A stretch of DNA of 64,000 nt from Breznakia pachnodae (GCF_030814225.1 NZ_JAUSUR010000001.1:806001-870000), one strand, 5' to 3'. Shown: positions 8,297 through 20,493, counted from the first letter of the stretch. Numbers and translations: made by a program. Notes: generated by a model from the sequence alone, not told the origin.

Positions 8297-11200
8297 TTAT
8301 TTTACATATTTTCTTTTAGTAATTACTACCACTCCAACAAGTGATATTGCAAACATAGCATATAGCATTGTTAAATCCGTACTATCACCAGTATTCACAG
8401 TACTTCCTCCTGTTGTTGAAGAAACACTTGAAACTGGTTTAGAGTTAGTAGGAGGAGCTATTGATGCATTTCCTTTCACATTTACAGTTAAAGGAACACT
8501 TACCTTTGCACCACTAACAAATTCTACTTCTACATCATATGTTTTATTCTCTAGTGTTAATAAGTAACTTTCTTTTAGTGTAATTATTGTACTACCACTT
8601 TTTACTTCATAGTTACTCTTATCAAGTTCTTTTCCATTTACATAAACTTTTGAGAAGTTTTCTGCTGGTGCATCTATTCTTGTACTTACATTCCCTTTTC
8701 CTGTAAATATAGCGAAACCTTCTAACACAACATATGTTCTTTCATCTACTTCTTTTTGTGCTTCTTTAATTAGATTTAATAACTCATCTTTTAAACTTCC
8801 ATCTGGTAAGTTGTTTACTAGATCAAGCGCATCATTGATATCATCTTGTGTTACTCCATCTTTGATTGATCCATCTGGATTAAATAAATCATTCACTGCA
8901 TCTTTTGCATCTAGCATGTCTTGCGCTTTATCAATCTCTTTTTGCAGTTCTTCTTTCTTGTCACCATTAGGTAACTTATCTACCGCTTTTTGTGCTTCAT
9001 CAATTTCTGTTTGACCTACTTCATCACCTAAATCTGTTTTGTCTTCGTTGAATAAGTTATCTACTTTATCTTGAGCATCTTCATTTCTTTTATTAAGTGT
9101 AGTTTGTGCTTCTTCCACTTTATCTTTTAAGTTATCTTTAAACGTTCCATCAGGAAGTGCATTTACGATATCTTCTAATTCTTTAATCATTTCTTCAGTA
9201 ACTGTAGATTTCAAGTTGCCATCTGCATCATACATATCATTCACTTCTTTTGATGCATCTAACATATCTTTTACAGTATTTACTATTTCTTCAAGCTGAT
9301 CTTTTAGTTTTCCATCTGTAATTGAGTTTAATATTTCTTCTGCTTTACTCAGACTTTCTTCATCAACACCATCCCCTAAGTTTGTACCATTTGTTTCATC
9401 TTCTGTAATTAATCCATTAATTGGCACATATTCTGTTTTCCCTGTTGATGTATCAAAGATGATTTCTCCTGGATATACTGTATCATCATCATCAATTGTA
9501 ACTACCATATCTTTTGGTATCGTCACTGTTCCATCACCATTATCAACTACTGTTGTTCCATTAGGAACTGTAATGTATGAACCTGATGAGATTGTTCCAT
9601 CACTATCCATTTCTATATCATCAATTACATAAATAGTATCTCCATCTTTATTTGTGACCGTACTACCTGCAGGATACGTAACTGTTTTTGCTGAATCATT
9701 TGCATCAATTGTTATTTCACTTCCATTAGGTACAGTTATTGTAGTTGTTTCTCCACCAACAACAACTGTCCCACCCTCATTTATTATATTTTTAGAATAT
9801 GAGTAATCTGCACCTGTTGTAATTTCTCCATCCTTAATTGTGAACTCTCCAGTGAATTCATACACACCATCACCTGTTACGACCGTACCTGAATCAAGTG
9901 TTATTGATCCATCATTACTAATATCTGTCACTACAGCGCCTATAATCAAATTACCTTCGTCATCCATAAGACTACCACTAGACAAATCAATATATGAACT
10001 AACTGATATACCTTTAAATGTGCCATTTTCATCATATCTAGGTAATCCAATTGCATATTGAGCGTCATTGTTTGCCGATATTACATAATAATTAATTGAA
10101 TCATCCCATGAAAATGTTCCTACTGCTCCCAACAGTCTGACCATTGCACTATTCTCAGGTTTGCTACCTGATACATAGAATGAAGTCAATTTACTTAAAT
10201 CAGCATTCTTTACCTTTGAGGCTGTTAAATTATTTAATGTATTAATACCACTTAAATCAATTATTAAATTAGGATTATAATGTGAATACAATGTTGTAAG
10301 ATTTTCCAATCCAGTAACATTAACATCATCTAAATTGTTATTATTTACTTGTAAACTTACTAGGTTAACCATATGAGTTGCATCTAAAATTCCTGACAAT
10401 TTATTTGTATTAACATTTAATGTGATTAATTCACTATTTTTTGATAAATCAATTGTTGCTAGTTTGTTATTATCAACCCTTAATGTTTCTAATTTTTCAT
10501 TATTTGAAACATCTATTGTGTCTATTGAATTCGCATATAATTCTAGAGATACTAAATCCTCTGCATCGCTTATATCAATAGTTGTTAATTTATTTATGTA
10601 TGCTGTTATTGTTTTTAGTTTAATATTTCTAGATAGTTTTAATTCTGTCAATAAATTTCTATATACAATTACAGTTTCTAATTTTTCTAACCCAGATACA
10701 TCTATTGATTCTAGCTGATTAGTATGAGCTTGAAACATTTTCAATTCACTCAAATGTGTAAGATTTAATGATCCTGTTAATTTATTATTATCAACTCTTA
10801 ATGTTTCTAGTTTTTCATTTTTTGATACATCTATCGATTCTATTAAATTCGCATATACTTGCAAGATTACTAGATTACTTGCATTTGTTACATCGATAGT
10901 TGTTAATTTATTATTATAGGCAGTTAGAGTAGTTAATTTGATATTACCTGATAACTTTAACTCTGCTAACTTATTATTGTATACAACAATTGTTTCCAAT
11001 TGATCCAAACCAGATACATTTAGTGATTCTAACTGATTGGTATGGGCTTGAAAAGTTTTTAAATTACTTAAAGATGTTAAATCTAAAATACCTGTTAATT
11101 TATTATTACTGACATTTATTGATGTTAAATTAGTAAAATACTCTATTCCTTCCAGTGAGGAAATTTCTTTACTAAGTGCACTAATAAATGTTGTTGTAGT

Positions 11201-11623
11201 AATTTTAGTAATATCTGCCGTGCTTAATGTATTTCCTTTATCAGTACTGTCATCATAAGTTTTATTTCCTAATATTGTTGTAACTATATAAATTCGAAAG
11301 TTCGTATCAGGAAAAGCTTCTTCAAATGTTGTTGTATCAGCAATCAATGCAGAAGCAGATAATGGAACAATATCAGATATTGCTTTTACGCTAACCTCTT
11401 GTTTTATTTCACTATCAGTTGCTTCATTTAACTCCTCTTCTTTTATGTCTTCTGATTTTTCAGTTTCTTTTTCATTTACTTCTTCCGTTTTTACTTCTTC
11501 TACTTCATCAACGATTGGTTCTTCTATTTCATCTCCATTTACCACAGTTGGAGCTACCAATCCAATAATCAATGTTGTTATTGCTAAACTAGTTAATAGT
11601 TTTTTTAATGTATTCTTTTTCAT
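8297..11623 (-). CDS. Large cell-wall-anchored leucine-rich-repeat surface protein
   Basis: 1108 residues. Residues 1-31 are a secretion signal (KK, hydrophobic core, cleavage near VVNG). An acidic Glu-rich linker follows (about 32-75). Residues about 125-490 carry bacterial LRRs of about 21 residues (pattern LxxLxVxxNKLTxID), including a tandem 106-residue duplication. About 545-745 is beta-rich with VPNGT-type motifs. About 750-985 holds helical repeats with an LPDGxxKDxL motif resembling the Cry1Ac D-VI/Endotoxin_mu family. A small beta domain follows, then a Ser/Thr-rich stalk and a VNTGD-hydrophobic-KRK end that looks like a non-canonical sortase signal. It lies 19 bases downstream of the ECF sigma gene, with GGAGG at its start. 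Likely an adhesin or internalin-like protein; ligand unknown. Confidence 0.85.
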   Translation of the reverse strand: MKKNTLKKLLTSLAITTLIIGLVAPTVVNGDEIEEPIVDEVEEVKTEEVNEKETEKSEDIKEEELNEATDSEIKQEVSVKAISDIVPLSASALIADTTTFEEAFPDTNFRIYIVTTILGNKTYDDSTDKGNTLSTADITKITTTTFISALSKEISSLEGIEYFTNLTSINVSNNKLTGILDLTSLSNLKTFQAHTNQLESLNVSGLDQLETIVVYNNKLAELKLSGNIKLTTLTAYNNKLTTIDVTNASNLVILQVYANLIESIDVSKNEKLETLRVDNNKLTGSLNLTHLSELKMFQAHTNQLESIDVSGLEKLETVIVYRNLLTELKLSRNIKLKTITAYINKLTTIDISDAEDLVSLELYANSIDTIDVSNNEKLETLRVDNNKLATIDLSKNSELITLNVNTNKLSGILDATHMVNLVSLQVNNNNLDDVNVTGLENLTTLYSHYNPNLIIDLSGINTLNNLTASKVKNADLSKLTSFYVSGSKPENSAMVRLLGAVGTFSWDDSINYYVISANNDAQYAIGLPRYDENGTFKGISVSSYIDLSSGSLMDDEGNLIIGAVVTDISNDGSITLDSGTVVTGDGVYEFTGEFTIKDGEITTGADYSYSKNIINEGGTVVVGGETTTITVPNGSEITIDANDSAKTVTYPAGSTVTNKDGDTIYVIDDIEMDSDGTISSGSYITVPNGTTVVDNGDGTVTIPKDMVVTIDDDDTVYPGEIIFDTSTGKTEYVPINGLITEDETNGTNLGDGVDEESLSKAEEILNSITDGKLKDQLEEIVNTVKDMLDASKEVNDMYDADGNLKSTVTEEMIKELEDIVNALPDGTFKDNLKDKVEEAQTTLNKRNEDAQDKVDNLFNEDKTDLGDEVGQTEIDEAQKAVDKLPNGDKKEELQKEIDKAQDMLDAKDAVNDLFNPDGSIKDGVTQDDINDALDLVNNLPDGSLKDELLNLIKEAQKEVDERTYVVLEGFAIFTGKGNVSTRIDAPAENFSKVYVNGKELDKSNYEVKSGSTIITLKESYLLTLENKTYDVEVEFVSGAKVSVPLTVNVKGNASIAPPTNSKPVSSVSSTTGGSTVNTGDSTDLTMLYAMFAISLVGVVVITKRKYVK
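10457..11092 (-). repeat. Tandem 318-bp duplication inside the LRR domain
   Basis: Two in-frame copies (11092-10775 and 10774-10457) of a 106-codon unit made of five LRRs. They share landmarks such as FQAHTNQLES and KLETLRVDNNKL at the same phase. The copies have drifted in sequence, so the duplication is not recent. Confidence 0.85.
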
Positions 11624-11642
11624 ATTTCCTCCAATTATTCTC

Positions 11643-13001
11643 TTAATTTGTTATGACGAGATACTTTCGATAGCAATTCTCATCAATATAAATACTTACC
11701 TCTATTTCACCTTTAAACTTACCTATTACTTTTAATTCATTCGTAACTTTATATTGCTTGCCATCATATTCCACATATGATAAGTCATAATCTACCTGCA
11801 ATAATTTATCATCCAAATGTAACTGAAGATAGTCTCCATAATTATCAACACTAAGAAGCTGCGGTGCGTATGGATCAATAACATCGATTTTAAATGTTAC
11901 TCGTTTCTCATTAATCACAACTGCATACTTACCATTCTCTGTCACTTTGAATGTGATATCCTTTTTATCTTTTTCAAATGATAGATGTTTTGAATCTGAT
12001 GATATTTCTATATCTTTTTCATCAATATTCTTTTTTAGTTTAATTGTTATTTCTAGCGAATCTTTTGTAGGGAATGTTTCATAGTTAATACTTTCAATAT
12101 AAGGATTACTATTTGCTTTATTAAACATATCTACATCAACAATCATTGCATCATCTAAACTAATCACAGAGGATTCATCACTTCCTTGATTCCAATAACC
12201 AGCAGCAACAACCGAAGCAATAATTGTAACTACAGCAGCAATTACGACTGCTAATACTTTCCCTGAAATTATTGTTGCTAGATTGGTAACTGCAGTTGTA
12301 TTGGTTGCTTTGAATGCATTATTATCAAAATGCAAATCTTGACTACTACACATCTCTTCACGATATTCATTTAAAATCAATCCAATCATTGGCAGTAATG
12401 GAGCAGTATATAGTTTCACATTGTTCTTTATCTGATATTCACTAATTTGAGTTTCTAGACTTTTACGTCCTGCATGAAGTCGAGACTTTACAGACCCCAC
12501 ATTATAATCAAGAACTTCTGCAATCTCACCTATCTTCATTTCATCAAGATAATATAAAGTAATTACTTCTTTTTGTCTTTTAGGTAAATTATTAATAAAA
12601 CTAGTTATTAATTCTTTCGTTTCTTTTAAGTCATATGCTTCATGTGGCATATTGTCACGTCTTTCTTCTTTTAAAGTTGTTTCAAAACTTTCTCGGTAAT
12701 CTTCGTCATGTAAGAACTCAACCTCTTTCTTCTTATGCAAACGAATATACGTTAAACAATTATTTCTAACCAAACGATACATCCATGTATTAAACATCTC
12801 AGGATTTTGTAGTGATGAGATATTTCGATAAATATCTACCATTGCTTCCTGCGTCGCATCTTTTGCATCGGTTTCATTTCCAATGACGGTATAGCACCAG
12901 AAATAAACTTTATTTATTATTTGTGAGTATAATAATTCAAACTTACCAACATCCCTTTGAACCTCTTTCACAATCTGGGTAAGTTTCTCCTTCTCTACCA
13001 T
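11643..13001 (-). CDS. ECF sigma factor fused to a transmembrane segment and ectodomain
   Basis: 452 residues; typical ECF sigma factors have about 160-200. Region 2 spans about 20-90 (DAKDATQEAMVDIYRNI, FNTWMYRLVRNN). Region 4 spans about 130-185 (LPKRQKEVITLYYLDEMKIGEIA, VGSVKSRLHAGRKSL). After a linker, residues 248-269 form a membrane helix and about 180 beta-rich residues follow, predicted outside the cell. The protein is thus a sigma factor tethered to the membrane by its own tail, which could act like a built-in anti-sigma/sensor. An ECF-type promoter lies upstream (autoregulation), and the LRR surface protein gene follows 19 bases downstream, probably co-transcribed. Confidence 0.85.
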   Translation of the reverse strand: MVEKEKLTQIVKEVQRDVGKFELLYSQIINKVYFWCYTVIGNETDAKDATQEAMVDIYRNISSLQNPEMFNTWMYRLVRNNCLTYIRLHKKKEVEFLHDEDYRESFETTLKEERRDNMPHEAYDLKETKELITSFINNLPKRQKEVITLYYLDEMKIGEIAEVLDYNVGSVKSRLHAGRKSLETQISEYQIKNNVKLYTAPLLPMIGLILNEYREEMCSSQDLHFDNNAFKATNTTAVTNLATIISGKVLAVVIAAVVTIIASVVAAGYWNQGSDESSVISLDDAMIVDVDMFNKANSNPYIESINYETFPTKDSLEITIKLKKNIDEKDIEISSDSKHLSFEKDKKDITFKVTENGKYAVVINEKRVTFKIDVIDPYAPQLLSVDNYGDYLQLHLDDKLLQVDYDLSYVEYDGKQYKVTNELKVIGKFKGEIEVSIYIDENCYRKYLVITN

Positions 13002-13054
13002 TTTTTTCGCCCTCCTTAGTTGTCACAAGTTATATACTTTGCTTACCCTTGATA

Positions 13055-13085
13055 CATTAGTCTACTAAGGTAATCAAAAGGTTCG
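13055..13085 (-). promoter_or_regulatory. Candidate ECF-sigma promoter
   Basis: On the minus strand CGAACCTTTT is followed after 11 bases by TAGACTAATG. An AACCTTTT-type -35 with a GACTAA/GTCTAA-type -10 is typical of ECF-dependent promoters. It sits about 55 bases upstream of the sigma gene, so autoregulation is likely. Confidence 0.55.
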
Positions 13086-13164
13086 CTTTTTTATTTTTAT
13101 TATTTTACTATCCAGTAATTGGTCGAAAAAAATCTACATATCGTTCATTTTTTACACAATAAAA

Positions 13165-13184
13165 ACGCCCTGTTTCCAGAGCGT
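13165..13184 (-). terminator. Terminator of the beta-glucoside operon
   Basis: ACGCTCTG-GAAA-CAGGGCGT with a GNRA tetraloop is followed by a U-tract on the minus strand, 40 bases after the last GH1 gene. Confidence 0.9.
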
Positions 13185-13223
13185 CTTCATTAAATGTGTT
13201 TTATATCTTATTTTGTTTTTAAA

Positions 13224-16131
<2,908 letters not shown>

Positions 16132-16153
16132 TCATTAGAAACCCCTCTGTTCT

Positions 16154-16489
16154 TTATTTTTCTAATGCAGAAATACGTTTTTCATAACTTTCAAAGATTT
16201 TAATCATTTGTTTTGTTATGTTTATTTCGCTGTAAATTGTCATAAGTGTATCCTGTGCATGAGCAAACAACAATGAGTATTCTGATTTCTCTCCTCTTGT
16301 TTCCCCTTGAATTGCATCGGTCTGCACTTTATGAGCTTCTGTAATCTTTGCCTGTGCCTCTTTTAATTTTGCCTTCGCCAAATCCAGATCAAACGATGCA
16401 ATTGCATCCAATGATTCTTTACATTTTACTCGAGCATCTCCAGCAGCTAGGATTATAGCCATCGCAGTTTCCACTTGTTGTTCAGACAT
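16154..16489 (-). CDS. celC: PTS lactose/cellobiose-family EIIA
   Basis: 111 residues from the ATG at 16489 (AAAGGAG eight bases upstream; a GTG nine bases earlier overlaps that site). Three-helix EIIA with the phosphorylated His in the FAHAQDTLMT motif. It passes phosphate from HPr to the EIIB encoded at 17781. Lies between the EIIC gene and the GH1 genes. Confidence 0.93.
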   Translation of the reverse strand: MSEQQVETAMAIILAAGDARVKCKESLDAIASFDLDLAKAKLKEAQAKITEAHKVQTDAIQGETRGEKSEYSLLFAHAQDTLMTIYSEINITKQMIKIFESYEKRISALEK

Positions 16490-16513
16490 TAGCGACACTC
16501 CTTTCTCTCCACT

Positions 16514-17749
16514 TTATTTTGCTTCAACTTTTGCTGCAGCCTCATTATCTAATTCTTGTTTTTCATATGCCTTAAAGAAAGGATACCAGATTGCAGACGC
16601 AACCACAAATACAAGTAACATCAATGCGATTGCAGTTAATGATCCACCAGTCGTCAACCAAGTTGAGATTGGGAATGGACAATACCACATTTGGAATGAA
16701 ATCGTAGGTATTGGTGCAAACTCAATAATCTTTGTAAACATCCACACTACTAATGGAAGAATTGCTCCTTGTAGCCACATTGGAATCATCAATAATGGGT
16801 TCCATGCAATACAACCAAATACTACTGGTTCATTAATATTAAAGATGGTTGGTGCTAAAGAAGCTGTACCCAATGCTTTTAGTTTCTTTGATTTTGATCT
16901 CATTAACATAAATACTAACGGCATTGTACATCCAATACCACCAATCCATAAATAAGCTGAATAAATTGTTGGGTCAGTAACTAAGTTTAATGCTGTACCA
17001 TCAATGTTTGCTTGAATAGCAGCTAATAACACTGGGTTCAGTACTGGTGTTAATACCCAAGTAGAAATACCAAGAGAGTATAAGAAACATACTACAATCA
17101 TCATTAATGAGAATCCCCAAGGTGTTTCAATTACATTTTGAAGTGGCATAAAGATTGATAATACAATGTTGTAAACATCAACACCTGCGATATCAACTAA
17201 TACCCATCCTGTTACAACTACAATTGCAATTGGTAACATTGCATCGAACCAAGATCTTACGAAGTCAGGAATTACCGAATCTTCTTTAAAGAATGAGAAT
17301 TTTCCAAATAAGCTCATTACAAAACCTGCAAATACACCAGCTACAATTGCAATAAACATACCACCAGCACCTAATGCACTGTGTCCAAATCCTGGCATTC
17401 CATCTGCAATTACTTGTGGTGAAATAATGATTAAGAATAAAATCACACCAGCCATTGCAGCATTGATTCTTTGCTTACGTAATCTTTTCTTTTCCATTAA
17501 GTTAAATGGAATTAAGAATGCAATTACTAATGAAATCATTCCCATTGTCCAACCAAATGGTGTCCAGAATGTGAATGGTAATGCAATATACTCTTCAACA
17601 ATTGCTAACATACAGAATACAGAACCTAAGAAGATCAAAGGTAATGCCTGCATGATTGAATCTTTTAGTGTAACAATCCATACGTTATTATTAATTTTGT
17701 TCATTTTTGGCGAGAAACTGTTTTCTAACCAATTAATTAATCCATTCAT
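16514..17749 (-). CDS. celB: PTS lactose/cellobiose-family EIIC permease
   Basis: 411 residues with about ten hydrophobic segments. Translocates a beta-glucoside or related disaccharide while it is phosphorylated. Opening residues include the NVWIVTLKDSIMQALPLIFLGS segment typical of CelB-type permeases, and FNINEPVVFG is the conserved substrate loop. Sequence cannot settle the sugar (cellobiose, gentiobiose, a thioglucoside). GGAGG precedes the ATG. Confidence 0.93.
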   Translation of the reverse strand: MNGLINWLENSFSPKMNKINNNVWIVTLKDSIMQALPLIFLGSVFCMLAIVEEYIALPFTFWTPFGWTMGMISLVIAFLIPFNLMEKKRLRKQRINAAMAGVILFLIIISPQVIADGMPGFGHSALGAGGMFIAIVAGVFAGFVMSLFGKFSFFKEDSVIPDFVRSWFDAMLPIAIVVVTGWVLVDIAGVDVYNIVLSIFMPLQNVIETPWGFSLMMIVVCFLYSLGISTWVLTPVLNPVLLAAIQANIDGTALNLVTDPTIYSAYLWIGGIGCTMPLVFMLMRSKSKKLKALGTASLAPTIFNINEPVVFGCIAWNPLLMIPMWLQGAILPLVVWMFTKIIEFAPIPTISFQMWYCPFPISTWLTTGGSLTAIALMLLVFVVASAIWYPFFKAYEKQELDNEAAAKVEAK

Positions 17750-17780
17750 TATAAATCCTCCCTATAACTAGATTTTAAAT

Positions 17781-18092
17781 TTATTTCATTTCTTCTAATA
17801 AATGATCAAGTGCTTTTTCCCCATCCAATGTAGAATAATAATCAGCTCTCATAAGAATTACTTTAACTGGTGCATCTCCTACAAATTCTTCCACTTCATC
17901 AAGAATGTAAGCCAAGTGTGGTCCTACCATAAGCGCATTGATTTCATCAATGTAATTTTCAATTTCACTTTCTCCACGAGCTGTAATACTTAATTCAACT
18001 CCTCTAGCTGAAGCAGCTTTACGAATGTTCGCAGCCATAAATCCACTACTTGCTCCTGAACCACATACTAACAAAACATTTAATTTTTCCAT
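17781..18092 (-). CDS. celA: PTS lactose/cellobiose-family EIIB
   Basis: 103 residues. The P-loop VLLVCGSGASSGFM holds the Cys that is phosphorylated. First gene of the operon EIIB-EIIC-EIIA-GH1-GH1. A promoter and a palindromic operator lie just upstream, shared with the divergent LicR-type regulator. Confidence 0.93.
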   Translation of the reverse strand: MEKLNVLLVCGSGASSGFMAANIRKAASARGVELSITARGESEIENYIDEINALMVGPHLAYILDEVEEFVGDAPVKVILMRADYYSTLDGEKALDHLLEEMK

Positions 18093-18133
18093 AACATTAA
18101 GTCTCCTTTTCTTAAACCGGTTTGTTCACTCAA

Positions 18134-18162
18134 ATTATCATACACGTACCAAATCGGTGCAA
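18134..18162 (-). promoter_or_regulatory. Promoter of the cellobiose-type PTS operon
   Basis: TTGCAC and GATAAT on the minus strand with 17-base spacing. The palindrome at 18170-18190 is centred about 53 bases upstream of the expected start point, an activator position. Confidence 0.6.
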
Positions 18163-18169
18163 CTACACT

Positions 18170-18190
18170 TTTTCACTGTTAGAGTGAAAA
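18170..18190. promoter_or_regulatory. Operator palindrome 1 (TTTTCACT-N5-AGTGAAAA)
   Basis: Perfect eight-base arms around gttag, immediately upstream of the PTS promoter -35. The probable binder is the LicR-type activator encoded at 18507. Confidence 0.65.
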
Positions 18191-18396
18191 TGATTATTTC
18201 CACCCCAACAATGTTTGAACAAACCAAACCATGTGTTATGGTTCATGGTTTTATCTAAAAACTGAACATCTGTAATTTGCAGAATTCAGATTTTTAGCCA
18301 TGATACTTTTTGGAAACATCTGTTGTCTCCTATTCAATTTTCAAACCGGTCCTCGTTTACATTATCGAAAATATGCGATTTTCTTTCAACCACACT

Positions 18397-18417
18397 TTTT
18401 CACTACTAAAGTGAAAA
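18397..18417. promoter_or_regulatory. Operator palindrome 2 (TTTTCACT-N5-AGTGAAAA)
   Basis: Same arms as palindrome 1, spacer actaa. Centred 27 bases from palindrome 3, on the regulator side of the intergenic region. Confidence 0.65.
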
Positions 18418-18424
18418 CAACTAC

Positions 18425-18443
18425 TTTCACTCTAATAGTGAAA
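18425..18443. promoter_or_regulatory. Operator palindrome 3 (TTTCACT-N5-AGTGAAA)
   Basis: Seven-base arms, spacer ctaat. Lies directly upstream of the -35 of the regulator promoter. Confidence 0.65.
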
Positions 18444-18450
18444 AAGAGTG

Positions 18451-18480
18451 TTGGGCAAAACTTGACATGCTCGTTATAAT
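18451..18480 (+). promoter_or_regulatory. Promoter of the LicR-type regulator gene
   Basis: TATAAT at 18475-18480 with TTGGGC 18 bases upstream. The weak -35 next to an operator suggests activation. Confidence 0.5.
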
Positions 18481-18506
18481 GTAGTTAGGAGTTCTATAGG
18501 TATCTT

Positions 18507-20420
18507 ATGAAAGAAAAACAATTATTACTTGTCAAAACACTGATGGATAGTAGTGGTTGGGTAACTGCAAACTCGCTAGCAAGTATGTTGGAAGTATCAT
18601 CTCGTAGTATAAAAAACTACATCGCAGAGATTAATAAAGATTATAATGAGGCAATCGTCTCTTCGCGCGAAGGATACAGAATCGACATTACCAAAGCTGG
18701 TAGTATTTTAGACGACAATCAAAGTTCATTACCTCAATCATCTCAAGATCGTGTTACATATATTATTACATTACTTGTCAAAGGTGATCCAGTTGACGTT
18801 TTTTCTGTATGTGATGATTTGTTTATCAGTTTATCTACACTTAAGAATGAATTAAAAAAAGTAAAACGTAAAGTCGCTAAATTTGACCTTCAGGTAATTA
18901 ATAATAATGATTATTTGACATTGGAGGGGCCAGAAAAGAATAAACGCAAATTAATGAGTTCAATTCTATATGATGAGTCGAGTGTAAACTTTGTGAATCT
19001 TAAATCAGTTCAGGATGCGTTTCCTGATATCGATATCGACTATATTAAAAAAGTCGTAATGGAAACATTTGAAGAATATCATTACTTTGTGAATGATTAT
19101 TCGCTTACCAACTTAGTATTGCATATTACCATTGCAATCGATCGGATTAAAAATAACTATACAAGTTTTGTCAGTGAAGGTGATAAACCAATGATTAAAC
19201 TTCATGAGTTTGAACTTGCAAAGAAGGTAGTTACAAAGTTAGAGAAATACTTTGATGTTGTCTACAATGAAGGTGAACTATATGAGTTAACTTTATTACT
19301 TATCTCTCATGCAAATAACATGGACTACAATACCGTTAATGAAGCAAACTTAGAAAAATTAGTTGGTAAAGACTGTATGGATTTAGTAAATGAATTGGTA
19401 AATGATGTAAATGCTTTTTACTATATTAATCTATCTGAGCCTGAGTTCTTAACCAGATTTGCTTTACACATTCGTAACCTGCTTGTACGCAGTCGTTTTA
19501 ACTACTCTAGTAAAAATCCTTTAGCTAATGGAATACAGGCTTCCTGTCCGCTAATATACGATGCTGCGATTGGTATGGCTAGTATGATTAAGGATAAAAC
19601 TGGATTAACAATCAATGAAGATGAAGTTGCTTATATTGCCTTCCATATCGGAAGTGCACTGGAAACCCAAAAAGCAATTAGTTCTAAAATAAATGCAGTA
19701 TTATACTGTCCAAATTATTATGATATGAATAAGAAGTTAATCAATACAATCAACACTAACTTTTCAAATAGTATCTTAATTAAAAATGTAATTACAGATG
19801 AAACAGAATTTGATAATCTGTCGAATTATGACTTAATTATTTCCACAATTCCAATCAGTAAAGTATTGCCAATTCCGACAATAACTGTTACATTTTTATT
19901 GAATGATAAAGATATCTATTCGATCCGCAATAAGATTGATGAAATCAAGATCGAAAAGAAAAAGCATATGTTAAAGAAACATTTAGAATCACTTATATAT
20001 CCTGAATTATTTGAAAAGAATGAGAAACTGAAAAACCACGAATCAACGATTCACTACATGTGTGAAAAATTAGTTAAACTGGATTGTGTGGATGAGCAAT
20101 TCGAACAGGAAATTCTAGCACGTGAAAAAATGGCTTCCACTGCATTTGGTTCCTTTGCGGTACCACATGCAATACGAATGGACGCCAAAAAGACTAGTAT
20201 GAACATAATTATCAGCGAAAAGGGTATACAATGGGATGATAAACAGGTAAACTTAATTATGATGTTATCATTCAATAAAAATGAACGTTATATTTTTAAC
20301 GAAATTTTTGATACATTAACTATGATATTGACCGACGCTGATAATGTTAAGCGGATTATCAGTGCGAATGATTATGAGGAATTCATAGAGTTGCTTGTAT
20401 CCTTCGTAAGGGAACCATAA
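18507..20420 (+). CDS. licR: LicR/BglG-family transcriptional activator with PRDs, EIIB- and EIIA-like domains
   Basis: 637 residues. An N-terminal winged HTH (LASMLEVSSRSIKNYIAEIN) is followed by a second HTH region, PRD1 (about 180-290) and PRD2 (about 300-400, with conserved His residues, e.g. LHIRNLLVR and FHIGSAL). An EIIB-like domain with Cys in LYCPN (about 405-490) and a C-terminal EIIA of the fructose/mannitol type with His in VPHA (about 500-637) follow. PRD activators are tuned by phosphorylation from PTS proteins. It is divergent from the cellobiose-type PTS operon, whose promoter carries the same palindrome as its own. It is a DNA-binding activator rather than an RNA-binding antiterminator because the N-terminus is an HTH. 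Confidence 0.9.
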   Translation: MKEKQLLLVKTLMDSSGWVTANSLASMLEVSSRSIKNYIAEINKDYNEAIVSSREGYRIDITKAGSILDDNQSSLPQSSQDRVTYIITLLVKGDPVDVFSVCDDLFISLSTLKNELKKVKRKVAKFDLQVINNNDYLTLEGPEKNKRKLMSSILYDESSVNFVNLKSVQDAFPDIDIDYIKKVVMETFEEYHYFVNDYSLTNLVLHITIAIDRIKNNYTSFVSEGDKPMIKLHEFELAKKVVTKLEKYFDVVYNEGELYELTLLLISHANNMDYNTVNEANLEKLVGKDCMDLVNELVNDVNAFYYINLSEPEFLTRFALHIRNLLVRSRFNYSSKNPLANGIQASCPLIYDAAIGMASMIKDKTGLTINEDEVAYIAFHIGSALETQKAISSKINAVLYCPNYYDMNKKLINTINTNFSNSILIKNVITDETEFDNLSNYDLIISTIPISKVLPIPTITVTFLLNDKDIYSIRNKIDEIKIEKKKHMLKKHLESLIYPELFEKNEKLKNHESTIHYMCEKLVKLDCVDEQFEQEILAREKMASTAFGSFAVPHAIRMDAKKTSMNIIISEKGIQWDDKQVNLIMMLSFNKNERYIFNEIFDTLTMILTDADNVKRIISANDYEEFIELLVSFVREP

Positions 20421-20462
20421 ACTCATCCCAAAACCCAACAAAAGGACGCTTAAACTTTAAAG

Positions 20463-20491
20463 AGCAGAAATCACACCCAATGATTTCTGCT
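20463..20491. terminator. Bidirectional terminator
   Basis: AGCAGAAATCA and TGATTTCTGCT form an 11-base stem with a seven-base loop and a plus-strand U-tract, between the LicR-type gene and the convergent ABC permease gene. Confidence 0.92.
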
Positions 20492-20493
20492 TT

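Larger units (their letters stand above)
18093..18506. other. 414-bp divergent control region, cel operon and LicR-type gene
   Basis: Contains two promoters and three copies of the palindrome TTTTCACT-N5-AGTGAAAA (listed separately). Between them is a long imperfect inverted repeat (18255-18266 with 18285-18297) and two AAACCGGT motifs (at about 18114 and 18342), one a perfect AAACCGGTTT palindrome. No gene is seen. Confidence 0.7.

Noticed and set aside
10422..10718. Plus-strand open frame opposite the LRR repeats
   Set aside because: Low-complexity antisense of the LRR coding region, no ribosome binding site.
18462..18480. TTGACA and TATAAT as one promoter before the LicR-type gene
   Set aside because: Spacing is only seven bases; TTGGGC at 18 bases is the more reasonable -35.
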